From Mycolicibacter heraklionensis (GTDB lineage Bacteria; Actinomycetota; Actinomycetes; Mycobacteriales; Mycobacteriaceae), in contig NZ_CP080997.1 of the NCBI RefSeq assembly GCF_019645815.1, forward strand, positions 1,054,001 to 1,118,000: DNA of 64,000 bases. Reading direction: 5' to 3'. The position numbers were made by a program, and so were the translations under genes. Position 1 is the first letter of the stretch; each line of letters begins with the position of its first letter. The notes below the pieces were generated by a model. That model had not been told where the DNA came from and ran no database searches. It saw only the letters and a list, made by a program, of their open reading frames with translations. Of this stretch, positions 17,402-25,476 are shown piece after piece.

Positions 17402-17417
17402 AACCAACCGGTAGGTT
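17402..17417. promoter_or_regulatory. palindromic operator of the acyl-CoA operon
   Basis: AACCAACCGGTAGGTT is a 16-base palindrome with a single mismatched pair, 19-34 bases upstream of the AtuA-like start. Its size and symmetry are those of a TetR-family operator; no regulator gene is adjacent. Confidence 0.5.
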
Positions 17418-17561
17418 AGCCGGTACCGCCGGTGTCGCGTCAAGGCGCATCGTCACCGATCGGAGCTATTTTGGAGCCGACGCTGGTCACCGGCTATCCT
17501 TTCGGATAGTCCCGCCGCTGGTATCGAGCGGCACTATGCCCACAACAGGAGAGGCTCGACC

Positions 17562-17735
17562 ATGGCCGTGCCGAAACGCAGGATGTCGCGTGCGAACACT
17601 CGTAGTCGCCGCGCGCAGTGGAAGGCTGAGGCAACCGGCCTGGTCAATGTGACGGTCGCCGGCCGCGCGCACAAGGTGCCGCGCCGCCTGCTCAAAGCCG
17701 CGCGTATGGGCCTTATCGACCTCGACCGCCGCTAA
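17562..17735 (+). CDS. rpmF: 50S ribosomal protein bL32, cysteine-free form
   Basis: 57 residues: [20 protein letters not shown] starts a canonical bL32, followed by [17 protein letters not shown]. The zinc-binding cysteines of C-plus bL32 are absent, so this is a C-minus type that does not need zinc. The ATG has a clear AGGAGA ribosome site. The leader contains CTATCC-TTTC-GGATAG (17494-17509), a 6-base hairpin, and the decamer CCTTTCGGAT at 17498 recurs at 17774 before mprA. It is divergent from the acyl-CoA operon. Confidence 0.95.
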   Translation: MAVPKRRMSRANTRSRRAQWKAEATGLVNVTVAGRAHKVPRRLLKAARMGLIDLDRR

Positions 17736-17798
17736 ATAGGCTCCGACACGACCTGCTCTGACCCTCCAGATCGCCTTTCGGATGATTGGATAGCACCC

Positions 17799-18491
17799 AT
17801 GGCTACCCGGGTACTGGTTGTTGATGACGATCGCGCTGTGCGCGAGTCGTTGCGCAGGTCTCTGTCGTTCAATGGTTACTCGGTCTCGCTGGCCACCGAC
17901 GGCGTCGAGGCGCTCGAGGCGATCACCAGCGACCGTCCGGACGCGATGATCCTGGACGTCATGATGCCGCGGCTGGACGGACTGGAAGTCTGTCGTCAGC
18001 TGCGTAGCACCGGTGACGACCTGCCGATCTTGGTGCTGACGGCCCGGGACTCGGTCTCCGAGCGGGTCGCCGGCCTGGATGCCGGCGCCGACGACTACCT
18101 GCCCAAGCCGTTCGCGCTGGAGGAACTGCTGGCGCGGATGCGGGCGCTGCTGCGCCGCACCACCGCCGAGGACCTGTCCGAATCGGTCGCGATGTCGTTC
18201 GAGGACCTGACGCTGGACCCGGTGACCCGCGAGGTCACCCGCGGCGACCGGCAGATCAGCCTGACCCGCACCGAGTTCGCCCTGTTGGAGATGTTGATCG
18301 CCAACCCGCGCCGGGTGCTGACCCGCAGCCGGATCCTCGAGGAGGTGTGGGGCTTCGACTTCCCCACCTCGGGCAACGCGCTGGAGGTCTACATCGGGTA
18401 CCTGCGTCGCAAGACTGAAGCCGAAGGCGAGCCGCGGCTGATCTACACCGTGCGCGGGGTGGGTTACGTGCTTCGCGAGACTCCTCCCTGA
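17799..18491 (+). CDS. mprA: response regulator MprA
   Basis: 230-residue OmpR-type regulator. Receiver domain (1-120): acidic pocket VVDDD, phosphoacceptor Asp53 in [12 protein letters not shown], Thr in LVLTARD, Lys in YLPKPF. Winged-helix domain (about 135-228): [15 protein letters not shown] and [15 protein letters not shown]. In M. tuberculosis MprA answers envelope stress and drives sigE, sigB and its own operon. The stop overlaps the mprB ATG by one base; rpmF lies 63 bases upstream. Confidence 0.96.
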   Translation: MATRVLVVDDDRAVRESLRRSLSFNGYSVSLATDGVEALEAITSDRPDAMILDVMMPRLDGLEVCRQLRSTGDDLPILVLTARDSVSERVAGLDAGADDYLPKPFALEELLARMRALLRRTTAEDLSESVAMSFEDLTLDPVTREVTRGDRQISLTRTEFALLEMLIANPRRVLTRSRILEEVWGFDFPTSGNALEVYIGYLRRKTEAEGEPRLIYTVRGVGYVLRETPP

Positions 18492-19942
18492 TGCAATCCT
18501 TCCGCCGTCGACAGGGTGAAGAGGCGAAGAAGACCTCCCTGTCGCTGCGCTGGCGGGTGATGCTGCTGGCGATGTCGATGGTGGCATTGGTGGTGGTGTT
18601 GATGGCGGTGGCCGTCTACGCCGTTATTTCGGCTGCGCTCTACAACGACATCGACAATCAGTTGCAGAGTCGCGCGGAGATGCTGATCGCCAGCGGCTCG
18701 CTGGCCGCCGATCCGCGCAAGGCGATCGAGGGCACCGCCTACTCCGACGTCAACGCCATGCTGGTCAATCCGGGCCGGTCGATCTACACCGCCAATCAGC
18801 CCGGCCAGCGGCTGCCGGTCGGGCAGCAGGAGAAGGCCGTCATCCGCGGTGAGCTGTTCCTGTCGCGCCGCACCGCATCCGGCCAGCGGGTCTTGGCCGT
18901 GCACCTGCCCAACGGCAGCACGCTGTTGATCTCCAAGAGCTTGGCGCCCACCCGGGCGGTGACGATGAAGCTGCGGTGGGTGCTGCTGGTCGTCGGCGGG
19001 GTGGGTGTCGTGGTGGCCGCGGTGGCCGGCGGGATGGTCACCAGAACGGGCCTCCGGCCGGTGGGCCGGCTGACCGAGGCGGCCGAACGGGTGGCGCGCA
19101 CCGACGACCTGAGACCGATCCCCGTCTATGGCAGCGACGAATTGGCCCGCCTCACCGAAGCGTTCAACGCCATGTTGCGGGCCCTGGCCGAGTCGCGGGA
19201 GCGGCAGGCGCGGCTGGTCGCCGACGCCGGGCATGAGTTGAAGACCCCGTTGACGTCGCTGCGCACCAACGTCGAGCTGTTGATGGCGTCCGCGGCGCCG
19301 GGCGCCCCGCAGCTGCCCGAGGAGGAGATGGCCGAACTGCGTGCCGACGCAATCGGTCAGATCGAGGAATTGTCCACGCTGGTGGGCGATTTGGTGGACC
19401 TCACCCGCGACGACCAGCGTGAGGTCGCCTACGAACAGGTCGACATCACCGAGGTCGTCGACCGCAGCATGGAGCGGGTCCGGCGGCGCCGCAACGACAT
19501 CGAGTTCGACATCCAGGTGGTGCCCTGGCACGTGTACGGCGACGCCGCGGGTCTGTCCCGTGCGGTGCTCAACCTGCTCGACAACGCGGCCAAGTGGAGC
19601 CCGTCGGGCGGGGTGGTGGGATTGCGGATGCGCCAGCTCGACCCGACGCACGTGGAGATGATCGTGTCGGACGAGGGGCCGGGAATCCCGGAGAACCAAC
19701 GGGAGTTGGTCTTCGAGCGCTTCTACCGGTCGGACTCCGCACGTGCCATGCCTGGATCCGGGCTGGGGCTGGCGATCGTCAAACAGGTGGTGCTCAAACA
19801 CGGTGGGGCGATCACCATCGGAGAGACCGTCCCCGGCGGGCATCCGCCCGGCACATCGTTCCGGATGGTGCTGCCCGGCGGGCCCACGTCGGCGGAACAA
19901 GTACCGGCCGCAGCAGTCACAGGCGCTTCTCAGTCCACGTAG
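18491..19942 (+). CDS. mprB: sensor histidine kinase MprB
   Basis: 483 residues. TM1 about 22-50, an extracytoplasmic sensor region about 51-157, TM2 about 161-182, then a HAMP domain, the dimerisation helix with His248 in DAGHELKTPLTSLRTN, and the ATPase domain (N box LNLLDNAAKWSP, G1 VSDEGPGIP, F box FERFYRSD, G2 GSGLGLAIVK). It autophosphorylates on His248 and signals to MprA. In M. tuberculosis the sensor domain is tied to DnaK and PepD in unfolded-envelope-protein signalling. Confidence 0.96.
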   Translation: MQSFRRRQGEEAKKTSLSLRWRVMLLAMSMVALVVVLMAVAVYAVISAALYNDIDNQLQSRAEMLIASGSLAADPRKAIEGTAYSDVNAMLVNPGRSIYTANQPGQRLPVGQQEKAVIRGELFLSRRTASGQRVLAVHLPNGSTLLISKSLAPTRAVTMKLRWVLLVVGGVGVVVAAVAGGMVTRTGLRPVGRLTEAAERVARTDDLRPIPVYGSDELARLTEAFNAMLRALAESRERQARLVADAGHELKTPLTSLRTNVELLMASAAPGAPQLPEEEMAELRADAIGQIEELSTLVGDLVDLTRDDQREVAYEQVDITEVVDRSMERVRRRRNDIEFDIQVVPWHVYGDAAGLSRAVLNLLDNAAKWSPSGGVVGLRMRQLDPTHVEMIVSDEGPGIPENQRELVFERFYRSDSARAMPGSGLGLAIVKQVVLKHGGAITIGETVPGGHPPGTSFRMVLPGGPTSAEQVPAAAVTGASQST

Positions 19943-19997
19943 GCATGGTGGTGAGGCAACGTCGCCGCAGTCGTGTCCCTAGGAGTAGGCAACAAAC

Positions 19998-21440
19998 ATG
20001 ACGAATTACCCCGGGTACCTCCCGCCGCCGCAACAACCGGAACGGTCCAACCCGACCGGTGCACCGGTGGCGGACCAACGCGGGCAGTCCGGTTATCCGG
20101 GCCGGGCCGCGCAGGGCTCGTACCCGCCGCCCTACGACTGGCGGTACGCCCCGCACCAGGGTCAGCAGCAGCATCAGCAGTCCGCCTATCGCGCCGCCTA
20201 TGACGCCTCCTACGGCCGTCCCGGGGGCCCAAGCGGTCCGGGTGGTCCGGGCGGGGCACAGCCGAAGCGTTCCCGCGCCGGGGGCTTGGTGCTCGGGGCG
20301 GTAGCGATCGCGGCGATGTCCGGCGTGATGGGCGGTGTGGTGGGTTCGGCGCTGCACTCCGATCACAAGCCGGCCGCCACCGGAAGCCACCCGCCGAGCA
20401 TTCAGGCCCCGGGTGTGCCGGCCGCGGTGAATCTGCCGGACGGCTCGGTGGAGAAGGTCGCGGCGAAGGTGGTGCCCAGTGTCGTCATGCTGGAGACCGA
20501 TCTGGGACGCCAGTCCGAGGAGGGGTCGGGCATCATCCTGTCGGCTGACGGGCTGATCCTGACCAACAACCACGTGGTGGCCGCCGCTGCGGCTAAGCCC
20601 GACCCGGCCAACCGGCCCGACCCGGGCAGCAAGCTTGACCCGGGCAAGCCCGACAGCGGCGCCAAGGGGGCGCCGAGGACCATGGTGACTTTCGCCGATG
20701 GCCGCACAGCGCCGTTCACGGTGGTGGGCATGGACCCGGCCAGCGACATCGCCGTGGTGCGCGTCCAGGGCGTCTCGGACCTGACTCCGATCACAATCGG
20801 GTCCTCGGCGGACCTGCGGGTGGGTCAGAACGTGGTGGCGGTCGGGTCGCCCCTCGGACTGGAGGGCACGGTGACGACCGGGATCGTCAGCGCCCTCAAC
20901 CGGCCCGTCTCCACCAGCGGCGAGGCGGGCAACCAGAACACGGTGCTCGACGCGATCCAGACCGATGCCGCCATCAACCCCGGCAACTCGGGCGGTGCTC
21001 TGGTCAACATGAACGGCGACCTGGTCGGGATCAACTCCGCGATCGCCACCATGGGCGGCGACTCCGCCGAAGCCCAGAGCGGCTCGATCGGCCTCGGCTT
21101 CGCGATCCCGGTGGATCAGGCCAAACGGATCGCCGACGAACTCATCAACTCGCCGGACCACACGGCGTCGCACGCCTCGCTGGGGGTGCGCGTGACCAGC
21201 GAGCGCAGCCTGCACGGCGCCAAGGTGGTCGAGGTGGTGCCCGGCGAGGCGGCCGCGAAGGCCGGACTGCCCGAGGGTGCGACGGTGACGGCGTTCGACA
21301 AGCGCCCGATCGGCAGCGCTGACGCGCTGGTGGCCGCGGTGCGCTCCAAGGCGCCCGGCGACCAGGTGACGCTGACCTATCTGGATGCCAGCGGCACGTC
21401 CAAGACTGCGCAGGTCACGCTGGGTAAAGCGCAGCAGTGA
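19998..21440 (+). CDS. pepD: HtrA-like serine protease PepD
   Basis: 480 residues: a cytoplasmic Pro/Gln/Tyr-rich N terminus (1-90), one TM helix (about 94-117), a trypsin-like protease domain with His192 (TNNHVV), Asp250 (ASDIAVV) and Ser331 (GNSGG), then a PDZ domain (about 385-475). It degrades or refolds damaged proteins outside the membrane and feeds back on MprAB, which it follows by 55 bases with a GGAGTAGG ribosome site. After the His loop there is an expanded Pro/Asp/Lys/Gly insertion (about 197-226). Confidence 0.95.
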   Translation: MTNYPGYLPPPQQPERSNPTGAPVADQRGQSGYPGRAAQGSYPPPYDWRYAPHQGQQQHQQSAYRAAYDASYGRPGGPSGPGGPGGAQPKRSRAGGLVLGAVAIAAMSGVMGGVVGSALHSDHKPAATGSHPPSIQAPGVPAAVNLPDGSVEKVAAKVVPSVVMLETDLGRQSEEGSGIILSADGLILTNNHVVAAAAAKPDPANRPDPGSKLDPGKPDSGAKGAPRTMVTFADGRTAPFTVVGMDPASDIAVVRVQGVSDLTPITIGSSADLRVGQNVVAVGSPLGLEGTVTTGIVSALNRPVSTSGEAGNQNTVLDAIQTDAAINPGNSGGALVNMNGDLVGINSAIATMGGDSAEAQSGSIGLGFAIPVDQAKRIADELINSPDHTASHASLGVRVTSERSLHGAKVVEVVPGEAAAKAGLPEGATVTAFDKRPIGSADALVAAVRSKAPGDQVTLTYLDASGTSKTAQVTLGKAQQ

Positions 21441-21473
21441 CGGGTTGGTGAGTTCGGTGTCGGAAACCGGATA

Positions 21474-21479
21474 TACGGT
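21474..21479 (+). promoter_or_regulatory. leaderless -10 box of moaB2
   Basis: TACGGT fits TANNNT and ends 7 bases before the ATG at 21487, the usual spacing for leaderless mycobacterial mRNAs. It supports that ATG over in-frame starts further upstream that lie within pepD. Confidence 0.55.
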
Positions 21480-21486
21480 TGCACCC

Positions 21487-21981
21487 ATGGAGCAGTCCCG
21501 AGAACTCGCCGGCCGCGCCCTCGTCGTCGTTGTCGACGACCGCACCGCCCACGGCGATGAGGACCACAGTGGCCCGTTGGTCACCGAATTGTTGGCCGAG
21601 GGCGGGTTCATGGTCGACGGTGTGGTTGCCGTCGCCGCCGACGAGGTGGAGATCCGCAACGCGCTGAACACGGCGGTGATCGGCGGGGTCGACCTGGTCG
21701 TCTCGGTGGGCGGTACCGGGGTCACCCCGCGCGACGTCACCCCCGAGGCCACCCGCGAGATCCTGGACCGCGAGATCCTCGGCATCGCCGAGGCACTGCG
21801 GGCCTCCGGGTTGTCCGCCGGGATCGCCGACGCCGGGCTCTCGCGTGGCCTGGCCGGGGTCTCGGGCAGCACCCTGGTGGTCAACCTGGCCGGGTCCCGG
21901 GCGGCGGTGCGTGACGGGATGGCGACACTGAACCCGCTGGCCGCGGCGATCATCGGCCAACTGTCCAGCCTGGAGATCTAG
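21487..21981 (+). CDS. moaB2: molybdopterin adenylyltransferase-family protein MoaB2
   Basis: 164 residues of the MogA/MoaB fold. Seen are VVVVDDRT near the N terminus, SGPLVTELLAEGGF, and the substrate loop VSVGGTGVTPRDVTPEA (about 76-92), followed by GVSGSTLVVNLAGSRAAV. The family adenylates molybdopterin in molybdenum cofactor synthesis. It is 46 bases after pepD but has its own leaderless promoter. Confidence 0.92.
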   Translation: MEQSRELAGRALVVVVDDRTAHGDEDHSGPLVTELLAEGGFMVDGVVAVAADEVEIRNALNTAVIGGVDLVVSVGGTGVTPRDVTPEATREILDREILGIAEALRASGLSAGIADAGLSRGLAGVSGSTLVVNLAGSRAAVRDGMATLNPLAAAIIGQLSSLEI

Positions 21982-21985
21982 GGCC

Positions 21986-22102
21986 ATGCCCGGACTCGAA
22001 GAGCATCAGTCGTCGTCGGACGAACGCGACCCCGACGAGGTCCGAGAAGCCGAGGAACGCGAGCGCTGGTTGCGAGACAACATCCCGCCGCATCACGGTT
22101 GA
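21986..22102 (+). CDS. 38-residue charged protein
   Basis: Starts 4 bases after the moaB2 stop and codes for 38 residues, very rich in Glu, Asp and Arg, ending ERWLRDNIPPHHG. I have a memory of similar short mycobacterial proteins with that ending, but no function. The short distance suggests translation from the moaB2 message. The GC-rich third positions and absence of overlap with another gene support it as real. Confidence 0.5.
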   Translation: MPGLEEHQSSSDERDPDEVREAEERERWLRDNIPPHHG

Positions 22103-22147
22103 GGTTCGACTTCACGAAATCCCCCGTACGGACTCCGCAGCGGCTAT

Positions 22148-22177
22148 TACGGTTCGCCGTAGGCGGCGTGGCGCCGC
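22148..22177 (+). promoter_or_regulatory. double hairpin in the mscL leader
   Basis: Two perfect stem-loops follow each other: TACGG-TTCG-CCGTA (22148-22161) and GCGGCG-TGG-CGCCGC (22163-22177). The 8-base palindrome CCGTACGG flanks the pair at 22124-22131 and 22190-22197, the second copy just ahead of the ribosome site. It could act in mRNA stability or translation control. Confidence 0.4.
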
Positions 22178-22210
22178 TTCGCAGTGCATCCGTACGGAAG
22201 GGGAGTTGCG

Positions 22211-22639
22211 GTGCTCAAGGGATTCAAGAATTTCCTGATGCGCGATGACGTCATCACGGTGGCCATCGGTTTGGTGGTGGCGTTGGCGTTTTCCAACCTG
22301 GTCAAGGCTTTCACCGACAGCGTGATCAACCCGCTGGTCTCGGCCGCGCAGCCCGACACTGCCGGGCTGGGGCTGGGTTACCAATTGGGGGCGGAGGGTA
22401 ACGAGGCGACATTCATCGACCTCGGCGCCTTCATCTCGGCGATCATCTACTTCGTCGTGTTCATGGCCACGATCTACTTCTTCATCGTGTTGCCCTACAA
22501 GCACATCCAGAAGCGACGTGGGAAGACGGTGTTCGGCGACCCGGCGCCCACCAAGACCTGCCCGGAGTGCAAATCGGAGATCGATCCCGAAGCGACAAAG
22601 TGCAAGTTCTGCGCCAGCGTGCAGCCCGCTGCGGCCTAA
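22211..22639 (+). CDS. mscL: MscL-type mechanosensitive channel with C-terminal zinc ribbon
   Basis: 142 residues from a GTG with an AGGGGAG ribosome site; the family start LKGFKNFLM follows directly. TM1 is about 14-33 (ITVAIGLVVALAFSNLV), the periplasmic loop about 45-68, TM2 about 72-95 (FISAIIYFVVFMATIYFFIV). It would open a large pore on membrane stretch. Instead of the usual charged helical bundle the C terminus has CPEC (117-120) and CKFC (131-134), a four-cysteine zinc ribbon. The sequence differs clearly from M. tuberculosis MscL, so it may be a paralogous type. Confidence 0.85.
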   Translation: MLKGFKNFLMRDDVITVAIGLVVALAFSNLVKAFTDSVINPLVSAAQPDTAGLGLGYQLGAEGNEATFIDLGAFISAIIYFVVFMATIYFFIVLPYKHIQKRRGKTVFGDPAPTKTCPECKSEIDPEATKCKFCASVQPAAA

Positions 22640-22645
22640 CGGTGT

Positions 22646-23296
22646 TCAGCGCAGGGTAAGCGTGACGGCCTGACCGAGCGTGGCGCCGGCCACCGCCACC
22701 GCGGCGGTGGCCGGCAACGCCACCAGGACCACCCGCTCGTCGTGATTGTGCTTGTCGGACACCAGCACCACGATCCCGCCGCTGGCGAGCACCCGGGCGG
22801 CGCCCGGCGGACCGGCGGCGTCCTCGGGGGCGACCGTCACGACGTCGACGACGTCGCCGGGGCGCACCAGATCGATCAGGGCGGCGTCGGCCGGGTGCAC
22901 ACCCACGATGCGGGCATCGGGTCCGGCGGCGGCCTCGGTGAGTCGGCTGCCCAGCAGACGGACATCGGTGAGTATTTCGCCACGGCGGGCCGGGCCCGCC
23001 AGCGTGGTCTGCGCCACCGCCGCCATATCGGTGGCGGCTCCGTCGGGAACCGTTTGGGCCAAACGGCTTTCGAGAGAAACATCGTCGACGGTCAGGGCTG
23101 TTCCGGGCGCGATGTCGCGGCTTGCCACCACGACGTCGAGCCGGTCGCCTCGCGGGTCGGAGCGGATCGCCGCGACGCCAGCCAGCACCACCAGGGCGGC
23201 TGCGGTCACGCGCCGGGCGCGCACGGTGCGGGTCCAGTCCGGGCGCAGTGCCTGCGATATCCGGCTGCTCAGGGTGGGGTTGAGCGAGTCGCCCAT
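22646..23296 (-). CDS. SAF domain protein (CpaB/RcpC-like)
   Basis: 216 residues. A cytoplasmic basic N terminus and one TM helix (about 28-45, TAAALVVLAGVAAIRS) precede a SAF domain (about 52-115: VVVASRDIAPGTALTVDDVSL, ILTDVRLLG) and a second beta-rich region with LVRPGDVVDVV. The architecture resembles the pilus-assembly protein CpaB/RcpC, but no pilus genes are nearby. Convergent with mscL. Position matches Rv0990c. Confidence 0.7.
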   Translation of the reverse strand: MGDSLNPTLSSRISQALRPDWTRTVRARRVTAAALVVLAGVAAIRSDPRGDRLDVVVASRDIAPGTALTVDDVSLESRLAQTVPDGAATDMAAVAQTTLAGPARRGEILTDVRLLGSRLTEAAAGPDARIVGVHPADAALIDLVRPGDVVDVVTVAPEDAAGPPGAARVLASGGIVVLVSDKHNHDERVVLVALPATAAVAVAGATLGQAVTLTLR

Positions 23297-23362
23297 GGCG
23301 GCACGCTAACCGGTAGGTTCACCGGGCGTCGTCGACCCGGGCGCCGGGCTGTGGATAACGAG

Positions 23363-23731
23363 CTAGCTGGAGGTGGTCGCCGGGGTTGACGACGCGGTGC
23401 TGGCCTTGGCGCTGTCACTGGACTTGGTGCCGCTGTCGGCCGACTTGGTTCCGCTGTCGCCCGAACCACTGCTCGAGTCGCTGGAGGTGCTGGAGCTGGC
23501 GGTGCCGCTGCCGTTGCTGGAACCATTGGACGTTGACTTCCCGGACTTGCCCGATTCCCGGCTGTCGGTGCGGTAGAAGCCGCTGCCCTTGAAGACCACC
23601 CCGACCTTGCCGAAGATCTTGCGCAGCCGGCCGTTGCACTCCTCGCAGGTGGTCAGCGCGTCGTCGGTGAAGGCCTGGACCACGTCGAAGCGGTTGCTGC
23701 ACTCGGTGCAGGCATAGCTGTAGGTGGGCAC
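23363..23731 (-). CDS. ruc: FmdB-type zinc-ribbon chaperone Ruc
   Basis: 122 residues from a GTG with a CGGAGG ribosome site. The first 40 residues are an FmdB zinc ribbon with C8/C11 (ACTEC) and C29/C32 (CEEC); then FKGSGFYRTDSR and a long disordered tail of Ser, Gly, Thr and Lys (55-122). The M. tuberculosis homologue Rv0991c (Ruc) is a redox-regulated chaperone that holds unfolded proteins when its zinc cysteines are oxidised and works with DnaK. A CIRCE-like element lies upstream. Confidence 0.9.
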   Translation of the reverse strand: MPTYSYACTECSNRFDVVQAFTDDALTTCEECNGRLRKIFGKVGVVFKGSGFYRTDSRESGKSGKSTSNGSSNGSGTASSSTSSDSSSGSGDSGTKSADSGTKSSDSAKASTASSTPATTSS

Positions 23732-23760
23732 GCGAAACCTCCGTGGATCGAACAATCGGA

Positions 23761-23787
23761 TTAGCACTCTACCGTGCTAAGTGCTAG
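23761..23787. promoter_or_regulatory. CIRCE-like HrcA operator before ruc
   Basis: TTAGCACTC, a 9-base spacer, then AAGTGCTAG. CIRCE is TTAGCACTC-N9-GAGTGCTAA: the left arm is perfect and the right arm matches at 7 of 9. It starts 30 bases upstream of the ruc start codon, placing ruc under heat-shock repression by HrcA. Confidence 0.8.
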
Positions 23788-23841
23788 AACACACTATGTG
23801 GCCTTCCTCATTCCAAGGCTCGTTTTGGGGCCACTTCGAAG

Positions 23842-24438
23842 TCAGCCCAGTGCCACCAGACCGAGGCCGGGCGTCAGGGCGTGGCTCATCGTCACGTCGT
23901 GGGCCTCCGCGGGCACCTCATCGAGAAGTTCCGCGTCGCGGACCACCGCTACCAGCGGAATCTGCGGCCGGCGCCACTGCAGCGAGCGGTCGTAGAAGCC
24001 GGCGCCGCGCCCCAGCCGCGCCCCCCGACGGTCCACGGCCACCGCCGGCACCACGATCACGTCCGCCTCGGCCAGTGCGTCGGCGGCCAGCCACGGCTGT
24101 GGTGGTTCGAGCAGACCGAACCGCGCGGTGGCCAGGGTTTCGGGCCGGTACTCGCCCCACAACAGCGCCATCGGGGTGCCGTCGTCCTCGGTGCGCACCA
24201 CCGGCAACAGCACCCGCACGCCACGACGCGCCAGGCGGGCCAGCATCGCGGTGGAGCCCGGCTCGCTGCCCACCGGTACATAGGCGCAGACCGTGGCGAC
24301 GTCGCCCGCCAGGTGCTCCAGGTGCTCGGCCAACGCTGCGGCCTCGGCCTCGTGCACATCGGGGGGTACGGCGCGCCGGTCGGCGAGCAGTCGGGCCCGC
24401 AACGCGGACTTGGCGGCCACTACCGCGTCGTCGGTCAC
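23842..24438 (-). CDS. 5-formyltetrahydrofolate cyclo-ligase
   Basis: 198 residues. It converts 5-formyl-THF to 5,10-methenyl-THF with ATP. Seen are KSALRARLLADRRAV at the N terminus, CAYVPVGSEPGS, the substrate region LLWGEYRPE, and the ATP site VPAVAVDRRGARLGRGAGFYDR (about 145-166). The GTG at 24436-24438 gives the usual length; the frame upstream of it is antisense to galU. It is divergent from galU and 110 bases from ruc. Confidence 0.9.
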   Translation of the reverse strand: MTDDAVVAAKSALRARLLADRRAVPPDVHEAEAAALAEHLEHLAGDVATVCAYVPVGSEPGSTAMLARLARRGVRVLLPVVRTEDDGTPMALLWGEYRPETLATARFGLLEPPQPWLAADALAEADVIVVPAVAVDRRGARLGRGAGFYDRSLQWRRPQIPLVAVVRDAELLDEVPAEAHDVTMSHALTPGLGLVALG

Positions 24439-24501
24439 GGCAACCAGACTGTCAGCAACGGCTCGCCCACCGCCAGCCGAAGAGGTGAAGTGGTTTGCGG
24501 T

Positions 24502-24507
24502 TATCGT
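24502..24507 (+). promoter_or_regulatory. leaderless -10 box of galU
   Basis: TATCGT fits TANNNT and ends 7 bases before the galU ATG, indicating a leaderless transcript. Confidence 0.55.
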
Positions 24508-24514
24508 GTGAGCA

Positions 24515-25426
24515 ATGCCCACGCCGAAGGTCCCGATTCCGCGCACCGCCATTGTGCCCGCGGCAGGTTTGGGCACCCGCTTCCTGCCTGCGACCAAGAC
24601 CGTGCCCAAAGAGCTGCTGCCGGTCGTTGACACCCCGGGAATCGAGCTGGTCGCCGCCGAGGCAGCCGAGGCGGGCGCGGAGCGGCTGGTGATCATCACC
24701 TCCGAGGGCAAGGACGGCGTGGTCGCGCACTTCGTCGAAGACCTGGTGCTGGAAGGCACGCTGGAGGCCCGCGGTAAGAAGGCGATGCTGGCCAAGGTGC
24801 GTCGGGCCCCGCAGTTGATCAAGGTCGAGTCGGTGGTGCAGGCCGAGCCGCTGGGCCTGGGGCATGCCATCAGCTGCGTCGAACCGGTGTTGTCCGCCGA
24901 TGAGGATGCCGTCGCGGTTCTGCTGCCCGACGACCTGGTGCTGCCCACCGGCGTGCTGGAGACCATGTCGAAGGTGCGTGCCCGCCGGGGCGGCACCGTG
25001 CTGTGCGCGATCGAGGTCAGTCCGGAGGAGGTCAGCGCCTACGGTGTCTTCGACGTCGAGCCGCTGACCGACGGCGACAACCCGGACGTGCTGCGGGTCA
25101 AGGGGATGGTCGAGAAGCCCAAGGCCGAAGACGCACCGTCGATGTATGCCGCGGCGGGCCGCTACGTGCTGGACCGGGCCGTGTTCGACGCGCTGCGGCG
25201 CATCGACCGTGGGGCCGGCGGCGAGGTGCAGCTCACCGACGCCATCGCGCTGATGATCGCCGAGGGCCATCCGGTGCACGTCGTCGTGCACCGGGGGTCG
25301 CGACACGATCTGGGAAATCCGGGCGGCTACCTCAAAGCTGCGGTTGACTTTGCCCTGGACCGCGATGACTACGGTCCGGACCTGCGCCGGTGGTTGGTGG
25401 CGCGGCTGGGCTTGGCGGAGAACTGA
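24515..25426 (+). CDS. galU: UTP-glucose-1-phosphate uridylyltransferase GalU
   Basis: 303 residues. The nucleotidyltransferase signature AAGLGTRFLPATKTVPKELL starts near residue 13; further motifs are LPDDLVLP and GMVEKPKAEDAPS, with Lys binding the sugar phosphate, then GRYVLDRAVFD. It makes UDP-glucose for envelope and storage polysaccharides. Followed after 50 bases by moeA1. Confidence 0.96.
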   Translation: MPTPKVPIPRTAIVPAAGLGTRFLPATKTVPKELLPVVDTPGIELVAAEAAEAGAERLVIITSEGKDGVVAHFVEDLVLEGTLEARGKKAMLAKVRRAPQLIKVESVVQAEPLGLGHAISCVEPVLSADEDAVAVLLPDDLVLPTGVLETMSKVRARRGGTVLCAIEVSPEEVSAYGVFDVEPLTDGDNPDVLRVKGMVEKPKAEDAPSMYAAAGRYVLDRAVFDALRRIDRGAGGEVQLTDAIALMIAEGHPVHVVVHRGSRHDLGNPGGYLKAAVDFALDRDDYGPDLRRWLVARLGLAEN

Positions 25427-25476
25427 GCTGACGTCTGCCCTAATCGGACCGAGGCTGCAACGGAGAAAGGCACACC

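Noticed and set aside
18464..19900. 478-residue minus-strand frame under mprB
   Set aside because: His/Gln/Arg-rich shadow of a certain gene in a GC-rich genome.
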